DNA from: JAGPDB01 sp046331265
GTDB lineage: Bacteria > Actinomycetota > Acidimicrobiia > IMCC26256 > JAGPDB01
Assembly (NCBI GenBank): GCA_046331265.1
Contig: JAXLRE010000013.1
Span: 1-29,081, forward strand
Reading direction: 5' to 3'
Length of the DNA stretch: 29,081 nt
Under the pieces are notes generated by a model. That model was not told where the DNA came from. It did no database searches and saw nothing but the letters and a program-made list of their open reading frames with translations. How positions within the stretch are numbered: the stretch's first letter is position 1; each line of letters opens with the position of its first letter. The position numbers and the translations under genes are program-made. Of this stretch, positions 7,223 to 14,794 are shown piece after piece.

Positions 7223-8344
7223 TTAACATTCGTTATTTATTTGGCCATTATCTACTAAAAATGTTTTATCAACCTTCAGGGTGCTTGGTATCTGCGTAGC
7301 AGTCGTCACAAAGGTCTGTGCAGCCGGTAGGCACTCAACCAACCTATGTGTTCGCCCTATATCTAGCTCAGAAAACACGTCATCAAGTAATAAAACTGGG
7401 TTATCGCCTGTTTCATCATGAACCAATTTATGTAATCCCATTTTCAATGCCAAAGCCATTGATCTTTGTTCACCTTGACTAGCTTGAGTTCTTGTATCTC
7501 GATCATGAATTTTTAATAAAAAGTCATCTCTGTGTGGACCAACAACGCTGTGTCTTCTTATATTTTCAATATAAGAATATTCTTCGATTTTATTTTTAAA
7601 TAATGAAGTTATATCTCCTATTTCAATATCTTCATTAATTTCTTTGTCATCAGTGTCGTTACCTATTACCTTAGAAATATAATTTATTGATATTTCTGAA
7701 TTTTCACCAGAAATATGATTATATGAATTCTGAAGAGATTCTCTCATATTTTTTACTGCAGTTAATCTTGCTCGAATTATTTGAGAACCACTCATAATTA
7801 ATGATTCGTTTAAAACTTCTAAAACTCCATTATCATATTCATCAGATTTTAAGTAAGCATTTTTTTGCTTCAATATTTTTGAATAGTCACTAAAAGCTGT
7901 GACATATTTTTTCGAAATAGATTGCAAAGAATCATCAAAGACTTCACGTCGTAAAGAAGATGTTCCCTTAATAATATCTAAATCATCTGGAGTAAAAATG
8001 CTAACTCTTAATGTATTACTTAAATCTTTTATTCTTTTAAGTTTTTGGCCATTCACTAATACGCTATTACGGCCTTGAGTATTTATTACTACAAATATAT
8101 CTTGTGGACGCAAATCATCGGTTATTTTTACTTTAATTTCGGCGTTATTGCTTCCTTTAGAAATAACATCGTCATCACTTACATGCCGAAAACTCTTAGA
8201 ATGAGAAGCCCAGTAAATTGCCTCTAAAATAGATGTTTTTCCTTGACCATTATCACCAACAAAGGCAGTAACACCTTTAGTTAATTCAATATTGCAGCTT
8301 TTAATAATTCGAATGTTTGTTAACTCAAGCGAAGTTAAATACAT
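7223..8344 (-). CDS. recF: DNA replication/repair ATPase RecF
   Basis: A 373-residue SMC-like ABC ATPase that acts with RecO and RecR to load RecA at gaps and stalled forks. Visible motifs are Walker A GDNGQGKTS (residues 30-38), the ABC signature ASQGEQRSMALALK and Walker B PVLLLDDVFSELD, followed by an H-loop-like FVTTATQ. The N-terminal LTSLELTNIRII is typical. The central lever-arm region is AT-rich and Lys/Glu/Asn-rich but intact. It lies 11 bases after dnaN on the same strand in the classical dnaA-dnaN-recF order. Confidence 0.97.
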   Translation of the reverse strand: MYLTSLELTNIRIIKSCNIELTKGVTAFVGDNGQGKTSILEAIYWASHSKSFRHVSDDDVISKGSNNAEIKVKITDDLRPQDIFVVINTQGRNSVLVNGQKLKRIKDLSNTLRVSIFTPDDLDIIKGTSSLRREVFDDSLQSISKKYVTAFSDYSKILKQKNAYLKSDEYDNGVLEVLNESLIMSGSQIIRARLTAVKNMRESLQNSYNHISGENSEISINYISKVIGNDTDDKEINEDIEIGDITSLFKNKIEEYSYIENIRRHSVVGPHRDDFLLKIHDRDTRTQASQGEQRSMALALKMGLHKLVHDETGDNPVLLLDDVFSELDIGRTHRLVECLPAAQTFVTTATQIPSTLKVDKTFLVDNGQINNEC

Positions 8345-8355
8345 TTCTAATTTGT

Positions 8356-9453
8356 TTAGCTAACACGAACTGGCATCAATAGATATGTGAAACTTTTTTG
8401 GTCTGTTCCATGTAAAGTCGCTGGCTTTAATGGATCAATTGTTTCAATAACAACTTCATCAGAGCCAGAAGCACTTAAACCATCAAGTAGATATTCTGAA
8501 TTAAATGCGACTTCTAATTCTGCACCTTCTACTTTCGCATCTACATATTCATTTGCTTCACCAATTTCTTGTGCAACTTGTCGAAGTTCTACACCATCAG
8601 TTTTCATGATTAAACGAACTGGTTGAGAATTTCGATCTTGTGCAACTAATCGAACACGCTTTACTGCTTCTGCAAGTGAGTCTCTCGAAATTGTGACGGC
8701 ATTTGGATATCCTTTAGGAATCAATTGCTCGTAGTTTGGATAGTCTCCATCAATCAATCTCATGTTAATAACAGCATTATCTACATGAAAACTTACTTCT
8801 CGCTCACCTAGAACAACTTCAACTTCGCCTTTTCCTAAAAGTCTTTGAACTTCGGCCAAGCCTTTAGCTGGCACCAATACTGAAGTTCCAGCTTTCATAA
8901 TTGAAAGACCTTCAACATCTCTTAGAGCTAAACGATATGAATCTGTTGCAACAAATCTCAAACCTTTATCTGTCGAAGTAAGTAAAACGCCACATAATAT
9001 TGGTCGTGCTTCATCTTTACTTGCTGCAACAATGACTTGTTTGAGTCCTTCGTTAAATGCACTGGCTTCAACACGAACTGCATTACCTTCAACATCATTT
9101 AATCTTGGATATTCTTCTGCATTAAGGGTACGCAGTGTAAAGCTTGAACGATTAGATGTTAATGTTGCTCCATTTTCTTTAACTTCTAACGTAACTGTTC
9201 CATCTTCTAATGACCGAACAATATCTGAAACTAATCTTGCTCCCAAAACAACTGTTCCATCGCCTTGCGTATGAGCCATAACATTTACTTTGATTGTTAA
9301 ATCCAAATCTGAACCTGTAATTGTTACATCATTGCCTCTAGCTACAATTTGAACTCCAGACAAGACTGGTAATGCACCTGCTCGTGTAGCTACAGCTCTA
9401 GAAGCGCTCTGCAATGCTTCTAAGAATGTATCTTTTTCTATCTGGATTTTCAT
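8356..9453 (-). CDS. dnaN: DNA polymerase III beta clamp
   Basis: A 365-residue sliding clamp with three repeated clamp domains. Recognisable pieces are the N-terminal MKIQIEKDTFLEALQSASRAVATR, the domain-1 stretch TITGSDLDLTI, the domain-2 ARPILCGVLL and FVATDSYRLA, and the C-terminal YLLMPVRVS that builds the partner-binding pocket. Length is typical. A strong Shine-Dalgarno GGAGG lies five bases before the ATG. The gene borders the AT-rich end of the DnaA-box cluster, so its leader and the probable unwinding element overlap or adjoin. Confidence 0.98.
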   Translation of the reverse strand: MKIQIEKDTFLEALQSASRAVATRAGALPVLSGVQIVARGNDVTITGSDLDLTIKVNVMAHTQGDGTVVLGARLVSDIVRSLEDGTVTLEVKENGATLTSNRSSFTLRTLNAEEYPRLNDVEGNAVRVEASAFNEGLKQVIVAASKDEARPILCGVLLTSTDKGLRFVATDSYRLALRDVEGLSIMKAGTSVLVPAKGLAEVQRLLGKGEVEVVLGEREVSFHVDNAVINMRLIDGDYPNYEQLIPKGYPNAVTISRDSLAEAVKRVRLVAQDRNSQPVRLIMKTDGVELRQVAQEIGEANEYVDAKVEGAELEVAFNSEYLLDGLSASGSDEVVIETIDPLKPATLHGTDQKSFTYLLMPVRVS

Positions 9454-9669
9454 TTTTCCTCCAATGTTATATATAGATTAAAAAAATTAATTACAGTAAT
9501 AGGTCTGTGGAAAGTGGATAAGTTATCATTTATCCTGCTCAGACTAGATAAATTTGTCCACAGCATATACACAGTTATCCACAGGAAAGAAATGTAGTTA
9601 TTTACCGGTTCTAAGGTTTTACCCTGATTGGTCGGAGTTAATCCACATTTATCCACAAGTTTATCCACT
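9454..9669. other. oriC: probable chromosomal replication origin (oriC)
   Basis: The dnaA-dnaN spacer contains a dense group of DnaA boxes around the TTATCCACA consensus. Perfect copies are at 9575-9583 and 9649-9657. One-mismatch copies are at 9513-9521 (minus), 9554-9562 (TTGTCCACA, the actinobacterial variant), 9639-9647 and 9661-9669. A weaker copy is at 9506-9514 (minus). The last three plus-strand boxes start 10 and 12 bases apart, about one helical turn, suiting cooperative DnaA binding. An A/T-only-like stretch at the dnaN side is a candidate unwinding element. Mycobacterium and Streptomyces also have oriC between dnaA and dnaN. The call rests on box density and gene context, not on a skew calculation. 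Confidence 0.88.
9456..9500. other. candidate DNA unwinding element of oriC
   Basis: This stretch is almost entirely A/T, including TTATATATAGATTAAAAAAA and AATTAATTA. It adjoins the box-rich part of the dnaA-dnaN spacer, where strand opening is expected. It also overlaps the dnaN leader and may therefore hold the dnaN promoter. Confidence 0.5.
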
Positions 9670-11173
9670 AGTTGCCTCCCGGGTAGCCAGAAGGATTAGC
9701 ATATGACGAATTATTTTGCTGGGCAGGACCCATTTTAATGCGACCAATCAATTCGTTTACTTGCTCAAAAACCATAGGTTTTTCAGTCATTTGTTGTTTA
9801 ACTTTTTCAACTGCATGCATCACGGTCGTATGGTCTCTTCCGCCAAAAACTTCTGCGATTCTAGGAAATGAATAATCTGTAAGTTCTCTAAATACATACA
9901 TTCCAATTTGCCTTGCAGTGACTAACGGACGCCTTCTTGAAGAACCACATAAATCTTCAATACTCCAACTGAACATATTGGCTGTTTCTTCTAATATAAC
10001 TTGAGGCGTGATAACACGTGTTTTGTTATCAGGCAATAAATCACTTAATACTTGCTTTGCTACATCTTCGGTCAAAACTGCTCTATGTAGTGAAGAATAC
10101 GCAGCAACTCGAATTAATGCACCTTCGAGTTCTCTAACGTTGTCATAAATATTGCTTGCAATAAAGGTCATAACTTCATCTGGCACATTATGTAAACCTT
10201 CAGAATATGCCTTTTTACGTAAAATTGCTAAACGTGTTTCAAACTCGGGTGGTTGAACATCTGTAATTAGTCCCCACTCAAATCGTGATCGTAATCGATC
10301 TTCTAATGTTTGAATAGATTTAGGAGGGCGGTCAGAACTTAAAACAATTTGGCTTGCAGCTTGATGCAAAGAATTAAATGTGTAAAAGAATTCTTCTTGT
10401 AACTGTTGTGATCTTTCTAAGAACTGAATATCGTCAACAAGTAAAACATCAACTTCTCGGTAACGTTTTTTAAATGCTGCTGTAGAGTTAGTTCTAATTG
10501 ATTCAACGAATTCGTTCATGAAAGTTTCAGTCGAAACATATCGTACTTTTTTGTTCGGAAACATTTTCATTACATAGTGGCCAATAGCATGTAATAAGTG
10601 AGTTTTTCCGAGGCCAGCAGACCCATAAATGAATAGTGGATTGTAGCTTCTAGCTGGAGATTCAGCAACACTAAGTGCTGCTGCATGTGCAAATCTATTC
10701 GATGTTCCTATAACAAAATGATCGAATGTATATCGAGGATTTAAACCAGTTTCATCATGTTCAAAAACAACATTTGGTTGGTTATTTTCATAGGTTGTAT
10801 TAGCTGTAGATGGTGGAGTTGTTTGTGAAGTAGTAAAAGTCTTTTCTGCAACTTGAGCTTGAATGTCATTTCTTATATCTATTGTGTTGTCTTCGTCTCT
10901 AGTTCTTGTTTCAACAATAAAGTTAATTTTTATTGGAGTTTCTGAAATATTTTCAATTGCATCTTCAATGATTGAACTAAATGCAGCAGTAATTTTTTCA
11001 TGTGCAACACTTGAAGGTACAAGTATTGTTATGTCATCAATTTGAGATTTTGAATCGACACGACATCCAGCAAACCATGTGTTCCACGATGCATCAGAAA
11101 GTTGATCTCTTATCTGTGCGGCGATTAAATCCCACACTTGTGTTGATGAAGTTAATATTGATTGGCTTTCCAT
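9668..11173 (-). CDS. dnaA: Chromosomal replication initiator DnaA
   Basis: A 501-residue AAA+ initiator. Domain I (VWDLIAAQIRDQLSDASWNTWF) mediates self and helicase contacts. A Thr/Gln/Asn-rich linker (about 95-135) is domain II. Domain III has LNPRYTFDHFVIGTSNRFAH, Walker A GSAGLGKTH (near 183), Walker B VLLVDDIQFL and the sensor region. Domain IV has the DnaA signature GGRDHTTVMHAVEKV that reads DnaA boxes. After domain IV there is a Gln/Asn/Gly/Pro-rich tail of about 20 residues ending PSGYPGGN. The start ATG is four bases from a DnaA-box-like site, suggesting autoregulation. The last oriC box overlaps the stop codon. Confidence 0.99.
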   Translation of the reverse strand: MESQSILTSSTQVWDLIAAQIRDQLSDASWNTWFAGCRVDSKSQIDDITILVPSSVAHEKITAAFSSIIEDAIENISETPIKINFIVETRTRDEDNTIDIRNDIQAQVAEKTFTTSQTTPPSTANTTYENNQPNVVFEHDETGLNPRYTFDHFVIGTSNRFAHAAALSVAESPARSYNPLFIYGSAGLGKTHLLHAIGHYVMKMFPNKKVRYVSTETFMNEFVESIRTNSTAAFKKRYREVDVLLVDDIQFLERSQQLQEEFFYTFNSLHQAASQIVLSSDRPPKSIQTLEDRLRSRFEWGLITDVQPPEFETRLAILRKKAYSEGLHNVPDEVMTFIASNIYDNVRELEGALIRVAAYSSLHRAVLTEDVAKQVLSDLLPDNKTRVITPQVILEETANMFSWSIEDLCGSSRRRPLVTARQIGMYVFRELTDYSFPRIAEVFGGRDHTTVMHAVEKVKQQMTEKPMVFEQVNELIGRIKMGPAQQNNSSYANPSGYPGGN

Positions 11174-11176
11174 AGT

Positions 11177-11208
11177 TCGTCCACAGTCTTATCCACACTT
11201 GTGGATAT
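11177..11208. promoter_or_regulatory. DnaA boxes in the dnaA leader
   Basis: Three sites lie immediately upstream of the dnaA ATG: TCGTCCACA (11177-11185, two mismatches), a perfect TTATCCACA (11189-11197) and an opposed TGTGGATAT (11200-11208, one mismatch). The last two form an inverted pair, ATCCACA-CT-TGTGGAT. Boxes at this place usually allow DnaA to repress its own gene. They lie between a possible -10 (11244-11249) and the start codon. Confidence 0.7.
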
Positions 11209-11243
11209 TTTTCTACTCGTGTAAACCTATCCCCACTCTGCGT

Positions 11244-11249
11244 ATTATC
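11244..11249 (-). promoter_or_regulatory. possible dnaA -10 element
   Basis: The minus strand reads GATAAT in the context CTGATAATAC, about 70 bases upstream of the dnaA ATG and upstream of the DnaA-box pair. No good -35 is visible. Weak evidence. Confidence 0.25.
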
Positions 11250-11307
11250 AGCGTAGAGACGATATTTATGAAAAGCTAACACCAAATTATGAAAAACACA
11301 AAATAAG

Positions 11308-11357
11308 TTTTCCACCACCTGTTGATTACTATTTTACACAGATTCAAGTAATCCACA
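11308..11357. promoter_or_regulatory. additional DnaA-box-like sites between dnaA and rpmH
   Basis: TTTTCCACC (11308-11316, two mismatches) and TAATCCACA (11349-11357, one mismatch; identical to an oriC box at 9639) lie in the 317-base gene-free dnaA-rpmH region, which is otherwise AT-rich and has no further recognisable gene. They may contribute to origin function or to rpmH-rnpA regulation. Confidence 0.45.
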
Positions 11358-11444
11358 TGTTGGCTACAAAATGCACTAATAATTAATTGTTTGCATAATT
11401 AATACAGACTAATTAGCGATAATTGGTACTAGCAAAGGCCTTCC

Positions 11445-11453
11445 TGTTAGAAT
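11445..11453 (+). promoter_or_regulatory. probable rpmH operon promoter, extended -10 element
   Basis: TGTTAGAAT, an extended -10 identical to the one upstream of gyrB, lies 37 bases before the rpmH ATG. There is no strong -35; TTGGTA lies 19 bases further up. It would start the rpmH-rnpA-yidD transcript. Confidence 0.5.
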
Positions 11454-11490
11454 TTATTCTTCCAAAATTTAAATTAAACAAGAGGCCAAT

Positions 11491-11631
11491 ATGTCGACAA
11501 AGCGTACATTTCAACCAAGCAATCGTAAGAGATCTCGTAAGCATGGTTTCACTACACGTATGGCGACGAAAGCTGGTCGTGCAGTTCTTAAACGTAGAAG
11601 ATTAAAAGGCCGTAAACGACTTAGCGCATAA
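11491..11631 (+). CDS. rpmH: 50S ribosomal protein L34 (bL34)
   Basis: A 46-residue, highly basic protein reading MSTKRTFQPSNRKRSRKHGF and continuing TRMATKAGRAVLKRRRLKGR, the full-length bL34 signature. It is a component of the large ribosomal subunit. GAGG lies six bases before the ATG. It is immediately followed by rnpA, in the universal rpmH-rnpA pair. Confidence 0.98.
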   Translation: MSTKRTFQPSNRKRSRKHGFTTRMATKAGRAVLKRRRLKGRKRLSA

Positions 11632-11632
11632 A

Positions 11633-11986
11633 GTGTCTATAAGAAGTTCCACTCTTTATAAAATTCGCGGTAAAAATACTTGGGAACAAATAAATAAATC
11701 TAAAACTTTCTCATCAGATTTCATTTGGATCAAATCATTTTACGATCAATCACATGCAAACGAGCCAGTAAAATTAGGCTTTGCAATATCGAAAAAATAT
11801 GGCAATGCAGTTAAACGCAATCGTTTTAAAAGAAGAGTTAGAGAGACATTAAGAATATTTCAGAAAGAAAATAATTCATTTAACGGTTGGGTTTTTCTTG
11901 TCGGCGTAACAAAAAATTTTGAGAATGAAGTGTCTTATAATCAGATTCAAAATGCATTTTCAGCCTTTGTTTTAAGGCTCAAATGA
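11633..11986 (+). CDS. rnpA: Ribonuclease P protein component
   Basis: A 117-residue basic protein that assists the RNase P RNA in cutting tRNA 5' leaders. The RNR motif region is clear: LGFAISKKYGNAVKRNRFKR followed by RVRETLR. It starts with GTG one base after the rpmH stop (no intervening room for a Shine-Dalgarno), so translation is probably coupled to rpmH. Its stop overlaps the yidD start (ATGA). Length is normal. Confidence 0.97.
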   Translation: MSIRSSTLYKIRGKNTWEQINKSKTFSSDFIWIKSFYDQSHANEPVKLGFAISKKYGNAVKRNRFKRRVRETLRIFQKENNSFNGWVFLVGVTKNFENEVSYNQIQNAFSAFVLRLK

Positions 11987-12252
11987 TGTTGATGTTTAAT
12001 CCCTTTAAAATTGAAAAAAATAAAATTAAACTAATTAATCCATTCTGGTGGATATTATTTCTAGTGGTATTTTTACATCGTACGTATTCACGCTTTCTAC
12101 CAAATCGATGCAGGTTTTATCCAACATGCTCATCTTATGCTCGCGACTGTTTAAAAAATTTTGGAGCAACTAAGTCACTTTATTTAATAGCAAAGCGCTT
12201 ATCTAAATGTCATCCATTTCATCCAGGTGGAATAGATAAAATTGACGCTTGA
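11983..12252 (+). CDS. yidD: Membrane protein insertion efficiency factor YidD
   Basis: An 89-residue YidD/DUF37 protein with the Cys-rich signature CRFYPTCSSYARDCL followed by KCHPFHPGGID. The first 35 residues contain a hydrophobic helix (FWWILFLVVFLHRTY) that associates with the inner membrane. It works beside YidC in membrane protein insertion. The ATG at 11983 overlaps the rnpA stop by four bases; a second ATG follows immediately. The N-terminal extension before the hydrophobic helix is slightly long for the family. Confidence 0.95.
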   Translation: MMLMFNPFKIEKNKIKLINPFWWILFLVVFLHRTYSRFLPNRCRFYPTCSSYARDCLKNFGATKSLYLIAKRLSKCHPFHPGGIDKIDA

Positions 12253-12414
12253 ACAGGATAAATAGTCAAATAAAATAAATTACTGTTTGTGAATATTTTT
12301 CTTTTGAAGTCTCATTTCTAGCTCTACAACATATAAAATGTTTCGACTAATGAGCGATCTATAAATCGAAGTTTCGACATTGATGAGATTTATAACTAAA
12401 AAGAAAAGATAAAC
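12253..12414 (+). other. yidD-yidC spacer with short direct repeats
   Basis: This 162-base AT-rich gap holds no gene. GTTTCGAC occurs twice (12340-12347 and 12371-12378), each followed within a few bases by a TGATGAG/TAATGAG-like block. The gap breaks an otherwise tightly packed operon, so a yidC promoter is plausible, but no convincing -35/-10 pair was found. Confidence 0.3.
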
Positions 12415-13308
12415 ATGCTTGAGCCGTTTGAAAAATTTATTGGATTCTTAATTTCTAGAATTTATGAAGTTATTCCAAATGTTGGTATTGCCATAATCCT
12501 TGTGACTTTACTTGTCATGCTTTTAGTGTTTCCACTAACACATAAGCAGACTAAATCAATGCTTGCTACGCAAGCAATACAGCCACAAATTAAGGCGCTG
12601 CAAGCTAAATATAAAGATGACCGCCAGAAACTTAGTGAAGAAACAATGAAACTTTATAAAGAGTCAGGCGTAAATCCCCTTGGCGGCTGTTTACCCCTTG
12701 TGATACAAATGCCCTTTTTCTGGGCAATATTCAGAGTTGTCCGAGATATTGAAAAGTTTGCAGGAACAGACACAAAACTATTTAAAGCTTTATGTGCACC
12801 AGTTAAAACAGTAAAGTTATGTAAAGCAGATGCTGCAACATTAGAGAAAGCTGGATTTAGCGCTGAAAAAGCTGAACAGTTGGCAAGTAAATTACCTATT
12901 AACAAAGAATTCCTAGGATTACACCTAACGAATAGTTTGAAATCGATTAAAAATCCATCTGTTTCAACAATTACAGCTTATGTAATTCTTATTATTTTGC
13001 TTGCAATAACTTCTTATATTTCAATGTCAAGACAACAAAAAATGAATCCTAATACTCCTTCACAAATGAAGATATTAAAATACATTTTTCCTGTAGGTAT
13101 TTCATTGACAGGTATATTCTTCCCTGCTGGTTCAAACCTCTATATTTTAACCAGCTCAACATGGAGAGCATGCCAGCAAGAATTCTTATATAAGAAGATA
13201 ATAAAACCACATCGAGAAAAATCAGCTACAACAAAAACAGAAGAAGCTGAAGATAGTGATAATACATATATACCTGGTGTAGCTCGCCAGAAGCGTAAGA
13301 AAAAGTAG
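12415..13308 (+). CDS. yidC: Membrane protein insertase YidC
   Basis: A 297-residue short (Gram-positive type) YidC/Oxa1 insertase. It shows TM1 (VGIAIILVTLLVMLLVFPLT), the cytoplasmic helical hairpin (QPQIKALQAKYKDDRQKLSEE), the VNPLGGCLPLVIQMPFFWAIF signature and further TM helices near 189-207 and 222-250 ending PAGSNLYILTSS. A lineage-style insertion with two Cys lies between TM2 and TM3 (about residues 115-175). The C-terminus is a charged tail ending RQKRKKK. The TM1 position that is Arg in YidC and SpoIIIJ is Met here. No signal peptide or lipobox was seen. Only an A-rich weak ribosome-binding site precedes the ATG. Confidence 0.96.
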   Translation: MLEPFEKFIGFLISRIYEVIPNVGIAIILVTLLVMLLVFPLTHKQTKSMLATQAIQPQIKALQAKYKDDRQKLSEETMKLYKESGVNPLGGCLPLVIQMPFFWAIFRVVRDIEKFAGTDTKLFKALCAPVKTVKLCKADAATLEKAGFSAEKAEQLASKLPINKEFLGLHLTNSLKSIKNPSVSTITAYVILIILLAITSYISMSRQQKMNPNTPSQMKILKYIFPVGISLTGIFFPAGSNLYILTSSTWRACQQEFLYKKIIKPHREKSATTKTEEAEDSDNTYIPGVARQKRKKK

Positions 13309-13325
13309 CTTTAGAAAGGACTAAA

Positions 13326-14141
13326 ATGGAATGGATTGAATCAACGGGAAAAACTATTGAAGAAGCTGTTGAAAAAGCTTTAGATACATTAGGGGTACAC
13401 AAGAAAGAGCTTCAATACGAAATAATTTCTGAACCTAAAAAAGGTGTTTTTGGAATTGGCGGCTCAGAAGCTAGAATAAAGGCAAGAGTTAAACCAATTT
13501 CTAGAGAAAAGCCTCGTGATAAAAAACGAGGGACAGGCGCTCGCAAACAGACAACAAAGAAAACAGCTCCGAGGAATACACAAAGCAAACCTAGGCGTGC
13601 CAAGAAAGAAGAAAAAATGGAAGACAATCAAGAGAGCACAACAGTTGAAAAGAAAGAGTATGCCGCTCCTCTGGAAACTCAAGCGCAGTATGCTAAGGAT
13701 TTCTTAAATGGATTAGTTTCTTATTTTGATGACGCCTGCAAGATTTCTTCTGAGTTTGAGGAAGATACTATTAATATAGCTGTTGATGGTAAACAAGTTG
13801 GTTTATTAATTGGATCGAGAGGGTCAACACTTTTTGCTGTTGAAGAATTGATGCGCGCCGTTGTACAAGCTAAAGCTGGTGGGTTTACTGCTCGCATGTA
13901 TTTAGATATAGGTGGGTACCGCTCAAAACGTAAAGAAGCATTAGCTGAGTTTGCTACAAACCTTGCAAATAAAGTTAAAGAAACTGGACGAACCCAAGTA
14001 TTAGAACCAATGGTTGCTGCTGACCGTAAAATTGTTCATGATACCATTGCTGCTCTTGAAGGCGTTACAACTACATCTGAGGGATACGATCCAAAGCGTA
14101 GAGTAGTTGTTATGCTTGGCGACGCATCATTAGATGATTGA
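13326..14141 (+). CDS. jag: Jag/KhpB-type RNA-binding protein
   Basis: A 271-residue protein with the three expected parts: a Jag N-terminal domain (WIESTGKTIEEAVEKALDTL then EPKKGVFGIGGSEARIK, residues 1-58), a basic and then acidic disordered linker (about 59-115), a KH domain with the GxxG loop LIGSRGST (about 151-158) and a C-terminal R3H domain with the R-x3-H core DRKIVHD (about 238-244). Family members bind RNA and influence cell-envelope growth. GAAAGGA lies six bases ahead of the ATG. It follows yidC by 17 bases and overlaps rsmG by eight bases, so the three genes are one transcription unit. Confidence 0.93.
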   Translation: MEWIESTGKTIEEAVEKALDTLGVHKKELQYEIISEPKKGVFGIGGSEARIKARVKPISREKPRDKKRGTGARKQTTKKTAPRNTQSKPRRAKKEEKMEDNQESTTVEKKEYAAPLETQAQYAKDFLNGLVSYFDDACKISSEFEEDTINIAVDGKQVGLLIGSRGSTLFAVEELMRAVVQAKAGGFTARMYLDIGGYRSKRKEALAEFATNLANKVKETGRTQVLEPMVAADRKIVHDTIAALEGVTTTSEGYDPKRRVVVMLGDASLDD

Positions 14142-14763
14142 TCAGTTTTCAAAACAAGATTTAAATAGCTGTTTAACTAGATCAAAAGATTACGGCTTTT
14201 TATCGCCGCAAGATATCAATTATCAGATAGAACACTCTGCTGATTTTCTGGATAGTATTGGCATAACTAACGGCACTGCAGTCGACATTGGTGCTGGCGG
14301 TGGTCTACCCAGCTTGGTATGGCTATGGAAATGTCCAGAGATGAATATTCTAGCGATCGATTCAATGGAGAAAAGAACAAATTTTTTGAAAGATATTGCT
14401 GACGAATATAAAGATTTAAATGAACGATTCACAGTATTAAATGCAAGAGTCGAAACCCTAGGAAATAACCATAAATATAGAGAGCAATTCGATACTGTTG
14501 TATCAAGAGGCTTTGGAAGCCCTGCAGTTACAGCAGAGTGCTCGAGCGGACTTTTAAAAGTCAATGGTACTTTATATGTGAGCGGTCGACCAGAAAACGA
14601 AGAATTAAGATGGGATAAAAAACAGTTGGAGTTACTTGGACTTGAGTTCGAAGAGGTAAGAACCGGTAAATACTCCCATGTTGCTGTGTTGACTAAAAGA
14701 AAAGAATTAGACCACACATATCCACGGACTACTAAACAAATTTCTAAAAAACCCTTGTGGTAG
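14134..14763 (+). CDS. rsmG: 16S rRNA (guanine527-N7)-methyltransferase RsmG
   Basis: A 209-residue Rossmann methyltransferase. The SAM-binding motif VDIGAGGGLPSLVWLW (about 48-63) and the acidic strand end LAIDSMEKRTNFL (about 72-84) match RsmG/GidB. The VVSRGF motif (about 127-132) and a C-terminal KK/R-rich strand are also family features. It methylates G527 of 16S rRNA; loss gives low-level streptomycin resistance in other bacteria. The ATG overlaps the end of jag. Slightly short but complete. The conserved order jag-rsmG-parA-parB supports the call. Confidence 0.92.
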   Translation: MIDQFSKQDLNSCLTRSKDYGFLSPQDINYQIEHSADFLDSIGITNGTAVDIGAGGGLPSLVWLWKCPEMNILAIDSMEKRTNFLKDIADEYKDLNERFTVLNARVETLGNNHKYREQFDTVVSRGFGSPAVTAECSSGLLKVNGTLYVSGRPENEELRWDKKQLELLGLEFEEVRTGKYSHVAVLTKRKELDHTYPRTTKQISKKPLW

Positions 14764-14778
14764 TTTCTAAAAACTAAT

Positions 14779-14794
14779 TGTTTCACGTGGAACA
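14779..14794. promoter_or_regulatory. parS: parS centromere site
   Basis: The 16-mer TGTTTCACGTGGAACA matches the chromosomal parS consensus TGTTTCACGTGAAACA at 15 of 16 positions and keeps the central CACGTG palindrome. It lies 62 bases upstream of the parA GTG start, about 5 kb from oriC, which is where ParB loading sites cluster in other bacteria. Confidence 0.95.

Noticed and set aside
9490..9514. TAATAG next to the first oriC box as a DnaA-trio element
   Set aside because: Only one or two trio-like repeats and uncertain orientation; not enough to call a basal unwinding system.
9450..9668. 72-residue open frame on the minus strand through the dnaA-dnaN spacer
   Set aside because: It consists of translated DnaA boxes and AT-rich origin DNA, has no Shine-Dalgarno or protein-like composition, and overlaps the probable oriC.
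11094..11318. 74-residue minus-strand open frame spanning the dnaA start and leader
   Set aside because: It overlaps dnaA domain I in another frame and the DnaA-box region; no coding signal.
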